From an uncultured Cohaesibacter sp. (GTDB lineage Bacteria; Pseudomonadota; Alphaproteobacteria; Rhizobiales; Cohaesibacteraceae): a DNA stretch of 64,000 nt. Below the pieces are notes generated by a model, which was not told where the DNA came from, did not search any database, and saw nothing but the letters and a program-made list of their open reading frames with translations. The stretch spans positions 310,001 to 374,000 of the forward strand of contig NZ_OY759867.1 in assembly GCF_963662805.1 (NCBI RefSeq), written 5' to 3'. Positions 28,833 to 42,377 of this stretch are shown in pieces. Numbering within the stretch: the stretch's first letter is position 1; each line of letters opens with the position of its first letter. The translations under genes were made by a program, and so were the position numbers.

Positions 28833-29363
28833 CTATTGGTCGATGACCTGCATTTTGACGATGACATCCGGATTTGCCGGAGGTTCGCCCTTGTGGAGCT
28901 TGTCGATGAAGTCCATGCCTGATTCCACCTCGCCCCAGACGGTGTATTGACCGTTGAGCCAGGAGGCGTTGGCGAACATGATGAAAAACTGGCTGTTGGC
29001 GCTGTCCGGGTTCATGGAGCGGGCCATGCCCACCACGCCGCGTTCGAAGGGGCGTGGGCTGAACTCAGCTTTCAGATCGGGCATGTCGGAGCCGCCGGTG
29101 CCATTGCCGCGTGGGTCGCCGGTCTGGGCCATGAAGCCATCAATGACCCGATGGAACTTGAGGCCATTGTAGAAGCCCTGCTTGGTCAGCGTCTTGATGC
29201 GCTCCACATGGTTTGGCGCAAGATCGGGACGCAGCTTGATGATGACGGGGCCATAGGCCGTATCAAGCTGGATCTTTTCTTCTGCCTGAGCGGACAGCGG
29301 GGCTGCCAGCATGGTTGCTGCAATGAGCATGAAGAGGGCTGCTAGTTTGCGTAGCTCGGTCAT
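28833..29363 (-). CDS. Exported cyclophilin-type peptidyl-prolyl isomerase
   Basis: A cyclophilin of about 176 residues with a signal peptide (MTELRKLAALFMLIAATML, cleavage after LSAQA), so it acts in the periplasm. Domain motifs FYNGLKFHRVIDGFMAQTGD, GTGGSDMPDLKAEFS, SANSQFFIMF and WGEVESGMDFIDKLHKG are intact. The start at 29363 places it 11 bases after coaD; an upstream in-frame start at 29378 would overlap the coaD stop codon. Together with the next gene it forms a cytoplasm/periplasm pair from one operon, probably an old duplication. Confidence 0.92.
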   Translation of the reverse strand: MTELRKLAALFMLIAATMLAAPLSAQAEEKIQLDTAYGPVIIKLRPDLAPNHVERIKTLTKQGFYNGLKFHRVIDGFMAQTGDPRGNGTGGSDMPDLKAEFSPRPFERGVVGMARSMNPDSANSQFFIMFANASWLNGQYTVWGEVESGMDFIDKLHKGEPPANPDVIVKMQVIDQ

Positions 29364-29374
29364 GAGTGTTCCTG

Positions 29375-29875
29375 TCAAGATAAGAGCTTTTTATCAAAGG
29401 CGTCTTTGACGGCCTTGGGTACGAAGGGAGAAATGTCCCCTCCCATGATCGCAACCTGCCGGACCAGACTGGCGGCAATATGGCGAACGGCGCCGCTTGA
29501 TGGCAAATATATGGTCTGCACGGCCGGGGCAATCGTTTCGTTCATGCCCGCCATTTGCATCTCATAGTCAAAATCGGTGCCGTCGCGCAAGCCGCGGATC
29601 ATGATGTTGGAACCGGTCCTGATGGCGGCATTGATGACCAGATCATCGAACGAGATGACCTCGAGTTCGGTGTCCGTTTTGCGGGCAATCGGCAGCACAA
29701 CCTGATGGACCAGATCGAAGCGTTCCTCTGTTGAAAAGAAGGGCTTCTTGCCATGATGGACCCCGATCGCGATCACAAGTTTGTCAACGACGTGACAGGC
29801 CCGGCGAACGATGTCCAGGTGTCCCAAAGTGATCGGATCAAAAGATCCGGGATAAAGTGCGGTTTTTTTCGACAT
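29375..29875 (-). CDS. coaD: Phosphopantetheine adenylyltransferase CoaD
   Basis: A 166-residue enzyme that makes dephospho-CoA from 4'-phosphopantetheine and ATP. The nucleotidyltransferase motif is YPGSFDPITLGHLDIV near the N-terminus, followed by GLRDGTDFDYEMQMAGMN, and the second ATP-binding motif (ISSTxxR in many species) appears as LPSSGAVRHIAASLVRQVA. GGAGG six bases before the ATG at 29875 supports the start. It heads the coaD-ppi-ppi-queA-tgt gene row, all on one strand with short gaps. Confidence 0.97.
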   Translation of the reverse strand: MSKKTALYPGSFDPITLGHLDIVRRACHVVDKLVIAIGVHHGKKPFFSTEERFDLVHQVVLPIARKTDTELEVISFDDLVINAAIRTGSNIMIRGLRDGTDFDYEMQMAGMNETIAPAVQTIYLPSSGAVRHIAASLVRQVAIMGGDISPFVPKAVKDAFDKKLLS

Positions 29876-30100
29876 GGTTCCCCTCCATAGCGTTCCCCCT
29901 CTTCTATCACAAGCCAGAATCGACTACCGGAAGCTGCTTGCAAAATAAATTTGAACCAAATAATGAGCAGCTGCGTCTTTACTGTGTAGGCTTGTTAAAC
30001 ATGAATGGCTGATGAACAAAACAATCATGCCTCTTTCATGTACATACGGCTAAAAGTTTGTTAACTGCACAAAGGCAAAATGGGGGCAAGGGGTAACAAG

Positions 30101-30304
30101 ATGGCAACTTTGACAAAAACTCAGTTGATGGTCGCAACGGGCATTCTGATCTGTGTTCTGGGGCTGACTTTCATCGCAGTAAGCGGAACTTCCGCACTTT
30201 CAGACGGTTATGGCACACCGCTGTCGCTGTCCAATTCATCTCTGACCATGTCTTTCGATAGCAATGCCTGTATTGCTGTCAAAGGGGCTCAGGGCTGCGT
30301 CTAG
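30101..30304 (+). CDS. Small membrane or secreted protein, hypothetical
   Basis: An open frame of 67 residues with a hydrophobic N-terminal segment (about 9-28, LMVATGILICVLGLTFIAVS) that could be a signal anchor or signal peptide, a serine-rich stretch, and two cysteines near the C-terminus (C57 and C66) that could form a disulphide outside the cytoplasm. AAGGGG lies seven bases before the ATG, and a strong terminator follows at 30351, both supporting a real transcript. No family recognised. Confidence 0.6.
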   Translation: MATLTKTQLMVATGILICVLGLTFIAVSGTSALSDGYGTPLSLSNSSLTMSFDSNACIAVKGAQGCV

Positions 30305-30350
30305 ATATAAGGGGTGGCCTTTCTAAGGCTCAACCCATCTGAAATTGTTC

Positions 30351-30374
30351 AAAGAGGCCCGCGAGGCCTCTTTT
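30351..30374 (+). terminator. Rho-independent terminator of the small gene at 30101
   Basis: A perfect 9-bp inverted repeat (AAAGAGGCC at 30351-30359, GGCCTCTTT at 30365-30373, 5-base loop) ends in a short T run. Confidence 0.82.
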
Positions 30375-30411
30375 GTTTGGACTGCTTTTCGCGATTTGCT
30401 TCGCGGCAGAT

Positions 30412-30443
30412 CAAAAAAAACGGGGCCTTTGAGGCCCCGTTTT
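30412..30443 (-). terminator. Terminator downstream of gyrA
   Basis: An inverted repeat, CGGGGCC (30421-30427) with GGCCCCG (30433-30439), is flanked by eight A on the left and TTTT on the right. On the minus strand it is followed by a long U run, fitting the end of gyrA; it could also work on the plus strand. Confidence 0.88.
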
Positions 30444-30467
30444 CTTTTCCACTGAAACTTTCAGACA

Positions 30468-33260
<2,793 letters not shown>

Positions 33261-33478
33261 AGGCGTGTCTCGAATCCTTGTCAAAAAGGTAGTTCTGTAT
33301 AGCCGATTTATGGTCTGGCGGCAAAACTTTGGCCTTACCCTGTGAGCAAGTTTGGTTGGGATTGATGCCTGTGCCCGTTCCTGCTATTCCGGCGCATCGC
33401 GCGTATCGTAGATCGATGCAACCAATTCTGCCGTTCAAGTGGGTTCGTTTGTTCTGAAACGACTGGAAAGCTCTGAAA

Positions 33479-34108
33479 ATGTTGCCTTTTGACATGATGC
33501 TGAATGCCTTTGCCACATTGTTCGTGACGATCGATCCCATCGGTCTTGCGCCCATTTTTCTGGCAGTGACCAGTGGAGCCACCAAACAGGAGCGGATCCA
33601 GATCGGCATTCGCTCGGTGATTGTTGCCGCCGGGATCCTGCTCACCTTTGCCCTCGTGGGTCAGGTGATTCTCTCGTTGCTTGGTATCTCGCTTCCAGCC
33701 TTCAGGATTGCGGGTGGCATCTTGTTGTTCGTGATTGCCTTCGAGATGGTGTTTGAGAAGCGCAAGGAACGCAAATCCAAGACGGCCGAGCAGGCAATGT
33801 CCGATGACGAGATGCACAACATCGCAGTGTTCCCGTTGGCTATCCCGCTCATCTCCGGCCCCGGGGCAATCTCTGCGGTGTTGCTCCTATCCTCTCAGAC
33901 CTCTGATTGGGTCAAGATGGGGTCGGTGCTGTTCGTGATCGGCTTTGTGCTGTTTCTGGTGCTTCTGACTTTTGTCATCTCCGGCTGGGTCGAGAAGATG
34001 CTGGGGGACAATGGCCGCAATATTCTGACGCGCCTGCTTGGCGTTCTCCTGTCCGCCCTGTCGGTCCAGTTCATTGCCGATGGCGTGAAGGCCATCATGG
34101 GTGGCTGA
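33479..34108 (+). CDS. MarC family inner-membrane protein
   Basis: A 209-residue protein with six predicted membrane spans. MarC/UPF0056 family signs are ATLFVTIDPIGLAPIFLAVTSG in the first span, FRIAGGILLFVIAFEMVF, and PLAIPLISGPGAISAVLLL. Despite the name the family has no proven role in drug resistance. The ATG at 33479 follows GGAAAG. A terminator shared with the convergent RND gene follows. Confidence 0.92.
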   Translation: MLPFDMMLNAFATLFVTIDPIGLAPIFLAVTSGATKQERIQIGIRSVIVAAGILLTFALVGQVILSLLGISLPAFRIAGGILLFVIAFEMVFEKRKERKSKTAEQAMSDDEMHNIAVFPLAIPLISGPGAISAVLLLSSQTSDWVKMGSVLFVIGFVLFLVLLTFVISGWVEKMLGDNGRNILTRLLGVLLSALSVQFIADGVKAIMGG

Positions 34109-34142
34109 TCGTTTCGAGCCAACGTTCCAATCATTGCAAATG

Positions 34143-34173
34143 AAAAAGCCTGACGCGATGTGTCAGGCTTTTT
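34143..34173. terminator. Bidirectional terminator between marC and the RND pump gene
   Basis: A 12-bp perfect inverted repeat (AAAAAGCCTGAC at 34143-34154, GTCAGGCTTTTT at 34162-34173) with flanking A and T runs can end both convergent transcripts. Confidence 0.92.
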
Positions 34174-34202
34174 CTTTGTTTGCTTTAAGTTTTAAGCGCC
34201 GC

Positions 34203-37409
<3,207 letters not shown>

Positions 37410-37418
37410 GATCAGTCC

Positions 37419-38435
37419 TCAGAGCTCGAGCAGCACGTCGCCGGTCTCAAGGCCGGAGAGAATCTCGACCATGGCCTTGCCGTCTTCAACCTGTGTCTGG
37501 CCGATCTGGACTGCGATCTCGGAGCTGGATCCATCCGTTTCCTTGAGGCGGACGAAATCGACGCCGAAGCGGGTGAAGACCAGATTTTCGGGGATCAGAT
37601 AGGTTTCACGAAGACCTGCCCCGACACGTACCTGAATGCGCTCGCCGACGAAATAGTCGCCAAGCCCCTTGACCGTCGCATCGGCCAGAACGCGGCCATC
37701 GGCGATCTGGGGGTAGACCTTCTCGATTTCGCCCTTGCGGTTGCAGCTGCCATCACAATTGGCACCGCGTTCGGCAATCTCGACAATGTCGCCCTTCTTG
37801 AGGAACTGGGCGTGACGCTCTGGCAGGGACAGGCGCAGGATATAATTGTCTTTAGCGATGGTTGCCACTGCCTCTCCGGTCAGAACCACCGAGCCAACGG
37901 TGACGGGAACATCGAGCACACGACCGGCCTGCGGTGCGAGCACGGCTCCCTCTTCCATCTGGCGCACGACGACGGCCTTGCTGGCAATGGCAGCATCAAG
38001 GTTGTTTTTGGCGACATCATAGGAGGTGTTGGCCGAATCCAGATTGGCCTTGGTGGTCGAGCCTTTTGCGAACAATTGTTCAGCTCTTTCCTTGGCGATC
38101 TGTAGGTTGGCGACCTGTCGCTCGGCTGCCTTGATCTGGGCTTCCAGCGCGTCGATCTGGAGATCGAGCTTGGGGTCGCGCACGAGGGCTATGGTCTCCC
38201 CCTCCTTGACGAGGCTGCCTTCGGTCACCGACAGTTCGGTAATCGTTCCGGACGTGCGCACGCGGGCCGACAGGGAATCGGTGCTTTCAACAGTTGCGTA
38301 AACCGCCTTCTTGTCTTCGATCGCCTGTTTCGTGACAGTATAGTCTGCTGCCTGTGCAACGGATCCGGTCACGGTGAGAGCAAATAGGCATGCTGAGAGA
38401 ATTGCTTTGCCATTCGGTGTCTGTGCCTTGCACAT
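37419..38435 (-). CDS. RND efflux periplasmic adaptor (membrane fusion protein)
   Basis: A 338-residue periplasmic protein with a signal peptide (ILSACLFALTVTGSVAQA) and the adaptor plan: barrel-sandwich hybrid (about 45-75 and 165-205), a helical hairpin coiled coil (LDALEAQIKAAERQVANL and following), and beta-barrel and membrane-proximal regions. It links the RND permease to an outer-membrane channel. An odd feature is a loop with two close cysteines (GANCDGSCNRKGE), possibly a disulphide or a metal-binding site. It is the first gene of the pump operon; an AT-rich palindrome lies 26 bases upstream. Confidence 0.93.
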   Translation of the reverse strand: MCKAQTPNGKAILSACLFALTVTGSVAQAADYTVTKQAIEDKKAVYATVESTDSLSARVRTSGTITELSVTEGSLVKEGETIALVRDPKLDLQIDALEAQIKAAERQVANLQIAKERAEQLFAKGSTTKANLDSANTSYDVAKNNLDAAIASKAVVVRQMEEGAVLAPQAGRVLDVPVTVGSVVLTGEAVATIAKDNYILRLSLPERHAQFLKKGDIVEIAERGANCDGSCNRKGEIEKVYPQIADGRVLADATVKGLGDYFVGERIQVRVGAGLRETYLIPENLVFTRFGVDFVRLKETDGSSSEIAVQIGQTQVEDGKAMVEILSGLETGDVLLEL

Positions 38436-38460
38436 CGCGGCTCACTCCTAAGTGTGAAGT

Positions 38461-38489
38461 TCTAATATTAGAAAATACGAATATAAGAA
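38461..38489. promoter_or_regulatory. Candidate operator of the RND efflux operon
   Basis: A perfect 14-bp palindrome, TTCTAATATTAGAA (38461-38474), is followed by the related half-site AATATAAGAA. It lies just upstream of the adaptor gene, where the promoter should be. AT-rich sites of this type are bound by ArsR- or TetR-family repressors; the resemblance to BigR-type ArsR sites is an inference from memory. No regulator gene lies next to it. Confidence 0.55.
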
Positions 38490-38604
38490 TTTAAAGGAGA
38501 TGTCAAAGGGCTAACACCAATTTTGGCTATTTTCCTCAGGCTTGCCATCCGGTATTAACGCAATGCGACATTTCTACTGACCAAGCAATTTGAAGGAGGC
38601 CACT

Positions 38605-39552
38605 GTGGCTGCTCACGGTTCCAAGAAGGTTATTTATGCCGCTCTGGCAGGCAACACCCTGATATCAATTACGAAATTCGTTGCCGCCTCAATCACCGGA
38701 TCATCCGCGATGTTGTCTGAAGGCATCCATTCGTTGGTCGATACCGGTAATCAGGGATTGTTACTCTATGGTATGAGGAAATCTGCCAGACCTGCGGACA
38801 AGAAGCATCCGTTCGGATATGGCGCGGAATTGTACTTTTGGGCCTTTGTTGTTGCCCTGCTGATTTTCGCCGTTGGTGCAGGTCTGTCGATTTACGAGGG
38901 AATCAGCAAGGTGCTGGAGCCGCATCCGGTCAGCGACCCGACGATCAACTTTGTCGTGCTGGGGGCTGCGCTGTGTTTCGAAGGCTGGGCCTGGTTTGTC
39001 GCACTGAACGAATTCCGCACGACGAAAGGCAAGATGGGCTGGATCGAGGCGGTCAGCCAGTCCAAGGACCCCACTGTCTTCACCGTTCTGTTCGAGGATT
39101 CGGCCGCCATGCTCGGCCTCATCGTAGCTGCCATCGGGATCGCCATTTCCCACTTTTTCCATATCCCGTGGATGGATGGCGCGGCCTCGATCGTCATCGG
39201 CATCATCCTTGCCTGCACGGCGTTCCTTCTTGCCTATGAAACAAAGGGGCTGCTGATTGGCGAGGCTGCGTCCGACGAGATGGAGCTGGAAATCCGGTCC
39301 ATCGTTTCGGCTCATCCTGCCGTGACCATGGTCAATGAGCTTAGAACCCTTCATCGTGGGCCGAGCGAGATTCTGGTCACGCTCAGCCTTGATTTCGAGA
39401 ACAGTATGCCGGTATCGAAACTCGAGGCTGTCATTGCCGACCTTGAAGATCATATCCGCGACCGTTTCCCGCCGATCCGCCGGCTGTTCATTGAAGCCCA
39501 GTCGCACAAGGATCATCTGGATATCGCCAAGCAGATGGATGAACAGGCCTGA
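38605..39552 (+). CDS. Cation diffusion facilitator (CDF) family metal transporter
   Basis: A protein of 315 residues that exports divalent metals (Zn, Fe, Mn, Co or similar) using the proton gradient. CDF features are several membrane spans, ITKFVAASITGSSAMLSEGIHSLVD with the first metal motif (S-x3-D type), HPFGYGAELYFW, the second site in FEDSAAMLGLIVAAIG, and a C-terminal cytoplasmic domain (ELRTLHRGPSEILVTLSLDF). The start is GTG 38605, with AGGAGG five bases upstream; an in-frame TTG at 38590 lacks such a site. The gene is divergent from the RND pump operon. The exact metal is not predictable here. Confidence 0.9.
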   Translation: MAAHGSKKVIYAALAGNTLISITKFVAASITGSSAMLSEGIHSLVDTGNQGLLLYGMRKSARPADKKHPFGYGAELYFWAFVVALLIFAVGAGLSIYEGISKVLEPHPVSDPTINFVVLGAALCFEGWAWFVALNEFRTTKGKMGWIEAVSQSKDPTVFTVLFEDSAAMLGLIVAAIGIAISHFFHIPWMDGAASIVIGIILACTAFLLAYETKGLLIGEAASDEMELEIRSIVSAHPAVTMVNELRTLHRGPSEILVTLSLDFENSMPVSKLEAVIADLEDHIRDRFPPIRRLFIEAQSHKDHLDIAKQMDEQA

Positions 39553-39664
39553 CCTACATCTGACCCTGTCGAAAAAGCTGCGTTAGTCGCGTATAAGTGG
39601 CGCATGTGGTTGCAAGGCCACCCTCCTTTTATGGTGGGTGGCCTACTAACTGTCGGGGGTTTTC

Positions 39665-40306
39665 ATGGTTGTTCGTTTTCTTCATTCAGGGCTGTCGGTC
39701 ACAGCTTTGGCCCTTATCTCTGGCTCTTTGGTTTCCCTTGCCGAGGCACGGGAGTGCGATCGGTTTGTCTACAACACCGAGCTGGTTGATGACGTGACCT
39801 ATTGTGCCAGCTCCGTCCTGCCCCGGTCCCGCTCGATCACCTATCAGCCCGGTAATCTGGAGGGATATGATGGCGAGGGTGCCGACAAGGCCTGGTGCGA
39901 AGGAGTGCGAGGTCCCGGTGTTGGGGAATGGGTCGAATTCAGCACCCGACCGGGAACGACGATCCGCAAATTTGAGCTTATGAACGGCTATCAGAAGAGC
40001 CAGCGGTCCTTTTATGACAATGCACGGGCACGCGAAATCGCAGTTGAAACCGACAGTGGCTTCAGGAAAACCTTTTTGCTTGCCGACCGGTTCGGCATTC
40101 AGACCATCGAGCTTGGCAAATGGTACGATGTCAAACGCCTGAAGATTACCATCCGCTCGGTCTATCCGGGCAGCAAATATGATGACCTGTGCCTCAGCAA
40201 TCTTTCGATCAATTTCGAGGATATTCGCGAATTTGAGTGGCAGGACCTGCAACGCAGTGAAACAATGTCCATTCCGGAGCCGCAGCGTGTGCCGCGTTTG
40301 CAGTAA
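39665..40306 (+). CDS. Secreted protein with NADase-type glycan-binding (discoidin-like) domain
   Basis: A 213-residue exported protein. A signal peptide (VVRFLHSGLSVTALALISGS, ending SLAEA-R) is followed by a galactose-binding-like beta-sandwich. The pattern of an early cysteine pair, KAWCEGVRGPGVGEWVEF, FELMNGYQKS, RAREIAVETD and a late YDDLCLSNLSI is typical of the domain named after streptococcal NAD-glycohydrolase translocation. It probably binds carbohydrate at the cell surface; the role is unknown. A terminator follows the gene, which is the last core-like gene before the accessory region. Confidence 0.72.
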   Translation: MVVRFLHSGLSVTALALISGSLVSLAEARECDRFVYNTELVDDVTYCASSVLPRSRSITYQPGNLEGYDGEGADKAWCEGVRGPGVGEWVEFSTRPGTTIRKFELMNGYQKSQRSFYDNARAREIAVETDSGFRKTFLLADRFGIQTIELGKWYDVKRLKITIRSVYPGSKYDDLCLSNLSINFEDIREFEWQDLQRSETMSIPEPQRVPRLQ

Positions 40307-40365
40307 GGTGGCGATGGAAAGCGCTGTTGGATGCTGTCCTCCCCCCTCCTCGTTTCCGCTTAACA

Positions 40366-40392
40366 AAAACCCGACTTCATTAGCCGGGTTTT
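40366..40392 (+). terminator. Rho-independent terminator after the secreted protein gene
   Basis: AAAACCCG (40366-40373) and CGGGTTTT (40385-40392) form a stem with a T-rich tail. It marks the right edge of the core-like region. Confidence 0.82.
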
Positions 40393-40822
40393 CTTTTGTC
40401 TAGATGCTGATGTGACGATTGATCAAAATGGTTATATGTACCACAACACTGTAAACTGTGTGTGTTAGTATTGAAGTTAAATCATTTTTACCGTCTTGCG
40501 ATAGATGAATTTTCAAAAAATGTAAATATTTGCCCGCATTGACGCCGAAAGTTCCTCAATATCTTTACACTTTTGTTTTTTCAATCCCAACCAACGTGTT
40601 CGATGTTGGCGGTGCGTTATGTCGGTCCTGTAGGGATTTTCGTTGACGCATTTACCGGGCTCTACGCAGAAATTTTCACAGTGAAAGAATCTGGATTGTC
40701 TCCATGGAAAGAAAATGGCGTCTCTAAAGAGATAAGGCTGCTCTGTTTGTTTGACTTCGTTTTCGTCAAACTTCAGTGTAGTTGATCCTGACGCAGGGGA
40801 GTTTCGAAAAACGGTCTCCTCA
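40393..40822. other. Gene-poor, AT-rich stretch at the start of the accessory region
   Basis: No supported gene in 430 bases. The open frames here (for example on the plus strand at 40573-40785) lack ribosome-binding sites and recognisable sequence. It was checked specifically for a toxin downstream of the Phd/YefM-like antitoxin, and none was seen: only a 16-codon frame starts right after it. Confidence 0.5.
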
Positions 40823-41059
40823 TCATTCCCCCATCCCGAACGTGGCGGCCAGCTCGACATCACCGTCTTGAATGCCTTTACCAATTGAAATACCGGCCTC
40901 CTTGTAGAGGCCCAACCTGCAAGGATTGGGATCAACTTCGTATTTGATAAGTCGCACGAGCGGCTCACCCGCTTTGGTGATAATCACTTCTTCGCCGGCA
41001 ACGCTTCTCTGGACAAGCTCCGAGAGTTTGGCTTTCGCTTCCAGAAGATTGACCTCCAT
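40823..41059 (-). CDS. Phd/YefM-family antitoxin, apparently without toxin
   Basis: A 78-residue protein with the N-terminal Phd/YefM DNA-binding fold: MEVNLLEAKAKLSELVQRS, then GEEVIITKAGEPLVRLIKY. In complete modules such antitoxins bind and repress with a PIN- or RelE/YoeB-type toxin encoded just downstream. Here nothing toxin-like follows. A CAGGGG element six bases before the ATG supports translation. It is the last gene in a row mrr-higA-phd on the minus strand. Confidence 0.85.
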   Translation of the reverse strand: MEVNLLEAKAKLSELVQRSVAGEEVIITKAGEPLVRLIKYEVDPNPCRLGLYKEAGISIGKGIQDGDVELAATFGMGE

Positions 41060-41116
41060 ATTACACCCCTGAATTTTTCTATGATATTTCTTGGGCCGGG
41101 AGCGATGACTGAGCGT

Positions 41117-41401
41117 TCATTTGATCGTATCGCGTAGGTGTTTCAATTGATCATGATCAGATTGCAGCCCGAGGAAAAAGCCCTCGGTCAGACCAAAGTA
41201 GCGGGCAAATCGTCGATCCATATCTGCAGAAATCTCACGCTTTCCAAGAATGATCTCGTCAACTTGGCTACAAGGTGCATGAACGGCTCGTGCAAGATCG
41301 TCCCGGCTCAGGTTCATAGGCTTCAGAAACTCTTCCTGCAAAATTTCACCAGGATGAGGGTTTGGCAAATGATCCGTCGGTATATTCGATGATTTCGGCA
41401 T
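41117..41401 (-). CDS. higA: HigA-family addiction module antitoxin (XRE type)
   Basis: A 94-residue helix-turn-helix protein. The HigA hallmark HPGEILQEEFLKPMNLSRDD is at residues 16-35, followed by the recognition-helix region and FARYFGLTEGFFLGLQ. HigA normally neutralises the mRNA interferase HigB encoded directly upstream, but the upstream gene here is the Mrr restriction enzyme, 43 bases away, and no HigB is seen. Start 41401 has AAGGA eight bases upstream; the frame extends to 41527 within mrr but the extension is not family-like. Confidence 0.9.
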   Translation of the reverse strand: MPKSSNIPTDHLPNPHPGEILQEEFLKPMNLSRDDLARAVHAPCSQVDEIILGKREISADMDRRFARYFGLTEGFFLGLQSDHDQLKHLRDTIK

Positions 41402-41444
41402 TGCTCTGTCCTTCTTCGCGCCGGGAACGCCTTGTCGGCCGGTT

Positions 41445-42377
41445 CTATCCGTCTTCGGAAAAGAAATCCTCGTCCAGGCGTTGAACCTGAATGGTGCGAT
41501 AGGCCCGGGTTCCCACACCATGTTCAATCATCAGCTCCGCCAGACGAACCCCGTCTATTTGTATCACGCGTTGTGGCAGACTTCTCGTATATTTCGTCGC
41601 ACTGTCAGTGAAGGATGAGGTGGTCACGAAAACACCTTTTGTTGCGCCGAAGCCAACCAGAGAGCCAACAAACGCCTGCATATCAGGCCTTCCGATCTTG
41701 TTAGGCGAAGCATGCCTCTTGGCCTGAACATATATGCGATCAAGACCCAGTCGATCTTCATTAATGACGCCGTCCACGCCACCATCCCCAGATCGCCCCA
41801 ATTGCTCTGCTGCGTTTTTATGCGACCCGCCATATCCCATGGCAATGAGAAGATCGACGATTACCTGCTCAAAGAATGCTGGAGAATTCTCCCGAATTCG
41901 ATCAAGCAATTCGGTTTGAAGAGCCGTGTTAAGGGCTGCAAATGCATCTTCAATCTGCTCCTCAGGAGTTGATGCCTCTTTCGCAGTGTCGTCACCATAT
42001 TTCGAACGTGTGGAGGCAACATTTCCTTGCTTCTTGTTTGCCGCATGGTAAGCGGCAAATTGGGGGATGGACAAAAGGTATTGATAGTCCAGTCTATGCG
42101 GATTTGTTGCCAGCAGTCGTTTGCCTGCATCGGAGGCGATGAAACGTCCTCGTGCTGGACAATCAACCAATCCAGCTTTGTGCATATAATACTTCGCCCA
42201 GTGTATCCTATTTTTGAGAATACTTTGGCCGCCACTCTGCAGCATTCTTTCGCATTCTGCAGCTGACAGTTCAAAGTCGACAGCAATCTTCTCGGCAAGA
42301 GGTGGAACCCGTTGTTCCGCCTGAGCCGCATAACGCAAGACCGGCAGCATTAATGATTGATAGCCTGGAATGGTCAT
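41445..42377 (-). CDS. mrr: Mrr-type type IV restriction endonuclease
   Basis: A 310-residue protein with both Mrr domains. The N-terminal winged helix (Mrr_N, about 1-95) would recognise modified DNA. The C-terminal nuclease (about 160-290) has the family catalytic pattern E170, D202 and Q218-A-K220 (in VDGVI and YVQAK), a PD-(D/E)XK variant. Such enzymes cut DNA carrying methylated bases and so attack modified phage or foreign DNA. It is followed by two antitoxin-like genes on the same strand. The 1.2 kb upstream is without supported genes. Confidence 0.92.
   Translation of the reverse strand: MTIPGYQSLMLPVLRYAAQAEQRVPPLAEKIAVDFELSAAECERMLQSGGQSILKNRIHWAKYYMHKAGLVDCPARGRFIASDAGKRLLATNPHRLDYQYLLSIPQFAAYHAANKKQGNVASTRSKYGDDTAKEASTPEEQIEDAFAALNTALQTELLDRIRENSPAFFEQVIVDLLIAMGYGGSHKNAAEQLGRSGDGGVDGVINEDRLGLDRIYVQAKRHASPNKIGRPDMQAFVGSLVGFGATKGVFVTTSSFTDSATKYTRSLPQRVIQIDGVRLAELMIEHGVGTRAYRTIQVQRLDEDFFSEDG

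Noticed and set aside
40513..40968. A possible toxin frame next to the Phd/YefM antitoxin
   Set aside because: The 151-codon minus-strand frame overlaps the antitoxin out of frame and has no PIN, RelE or YoeB features.
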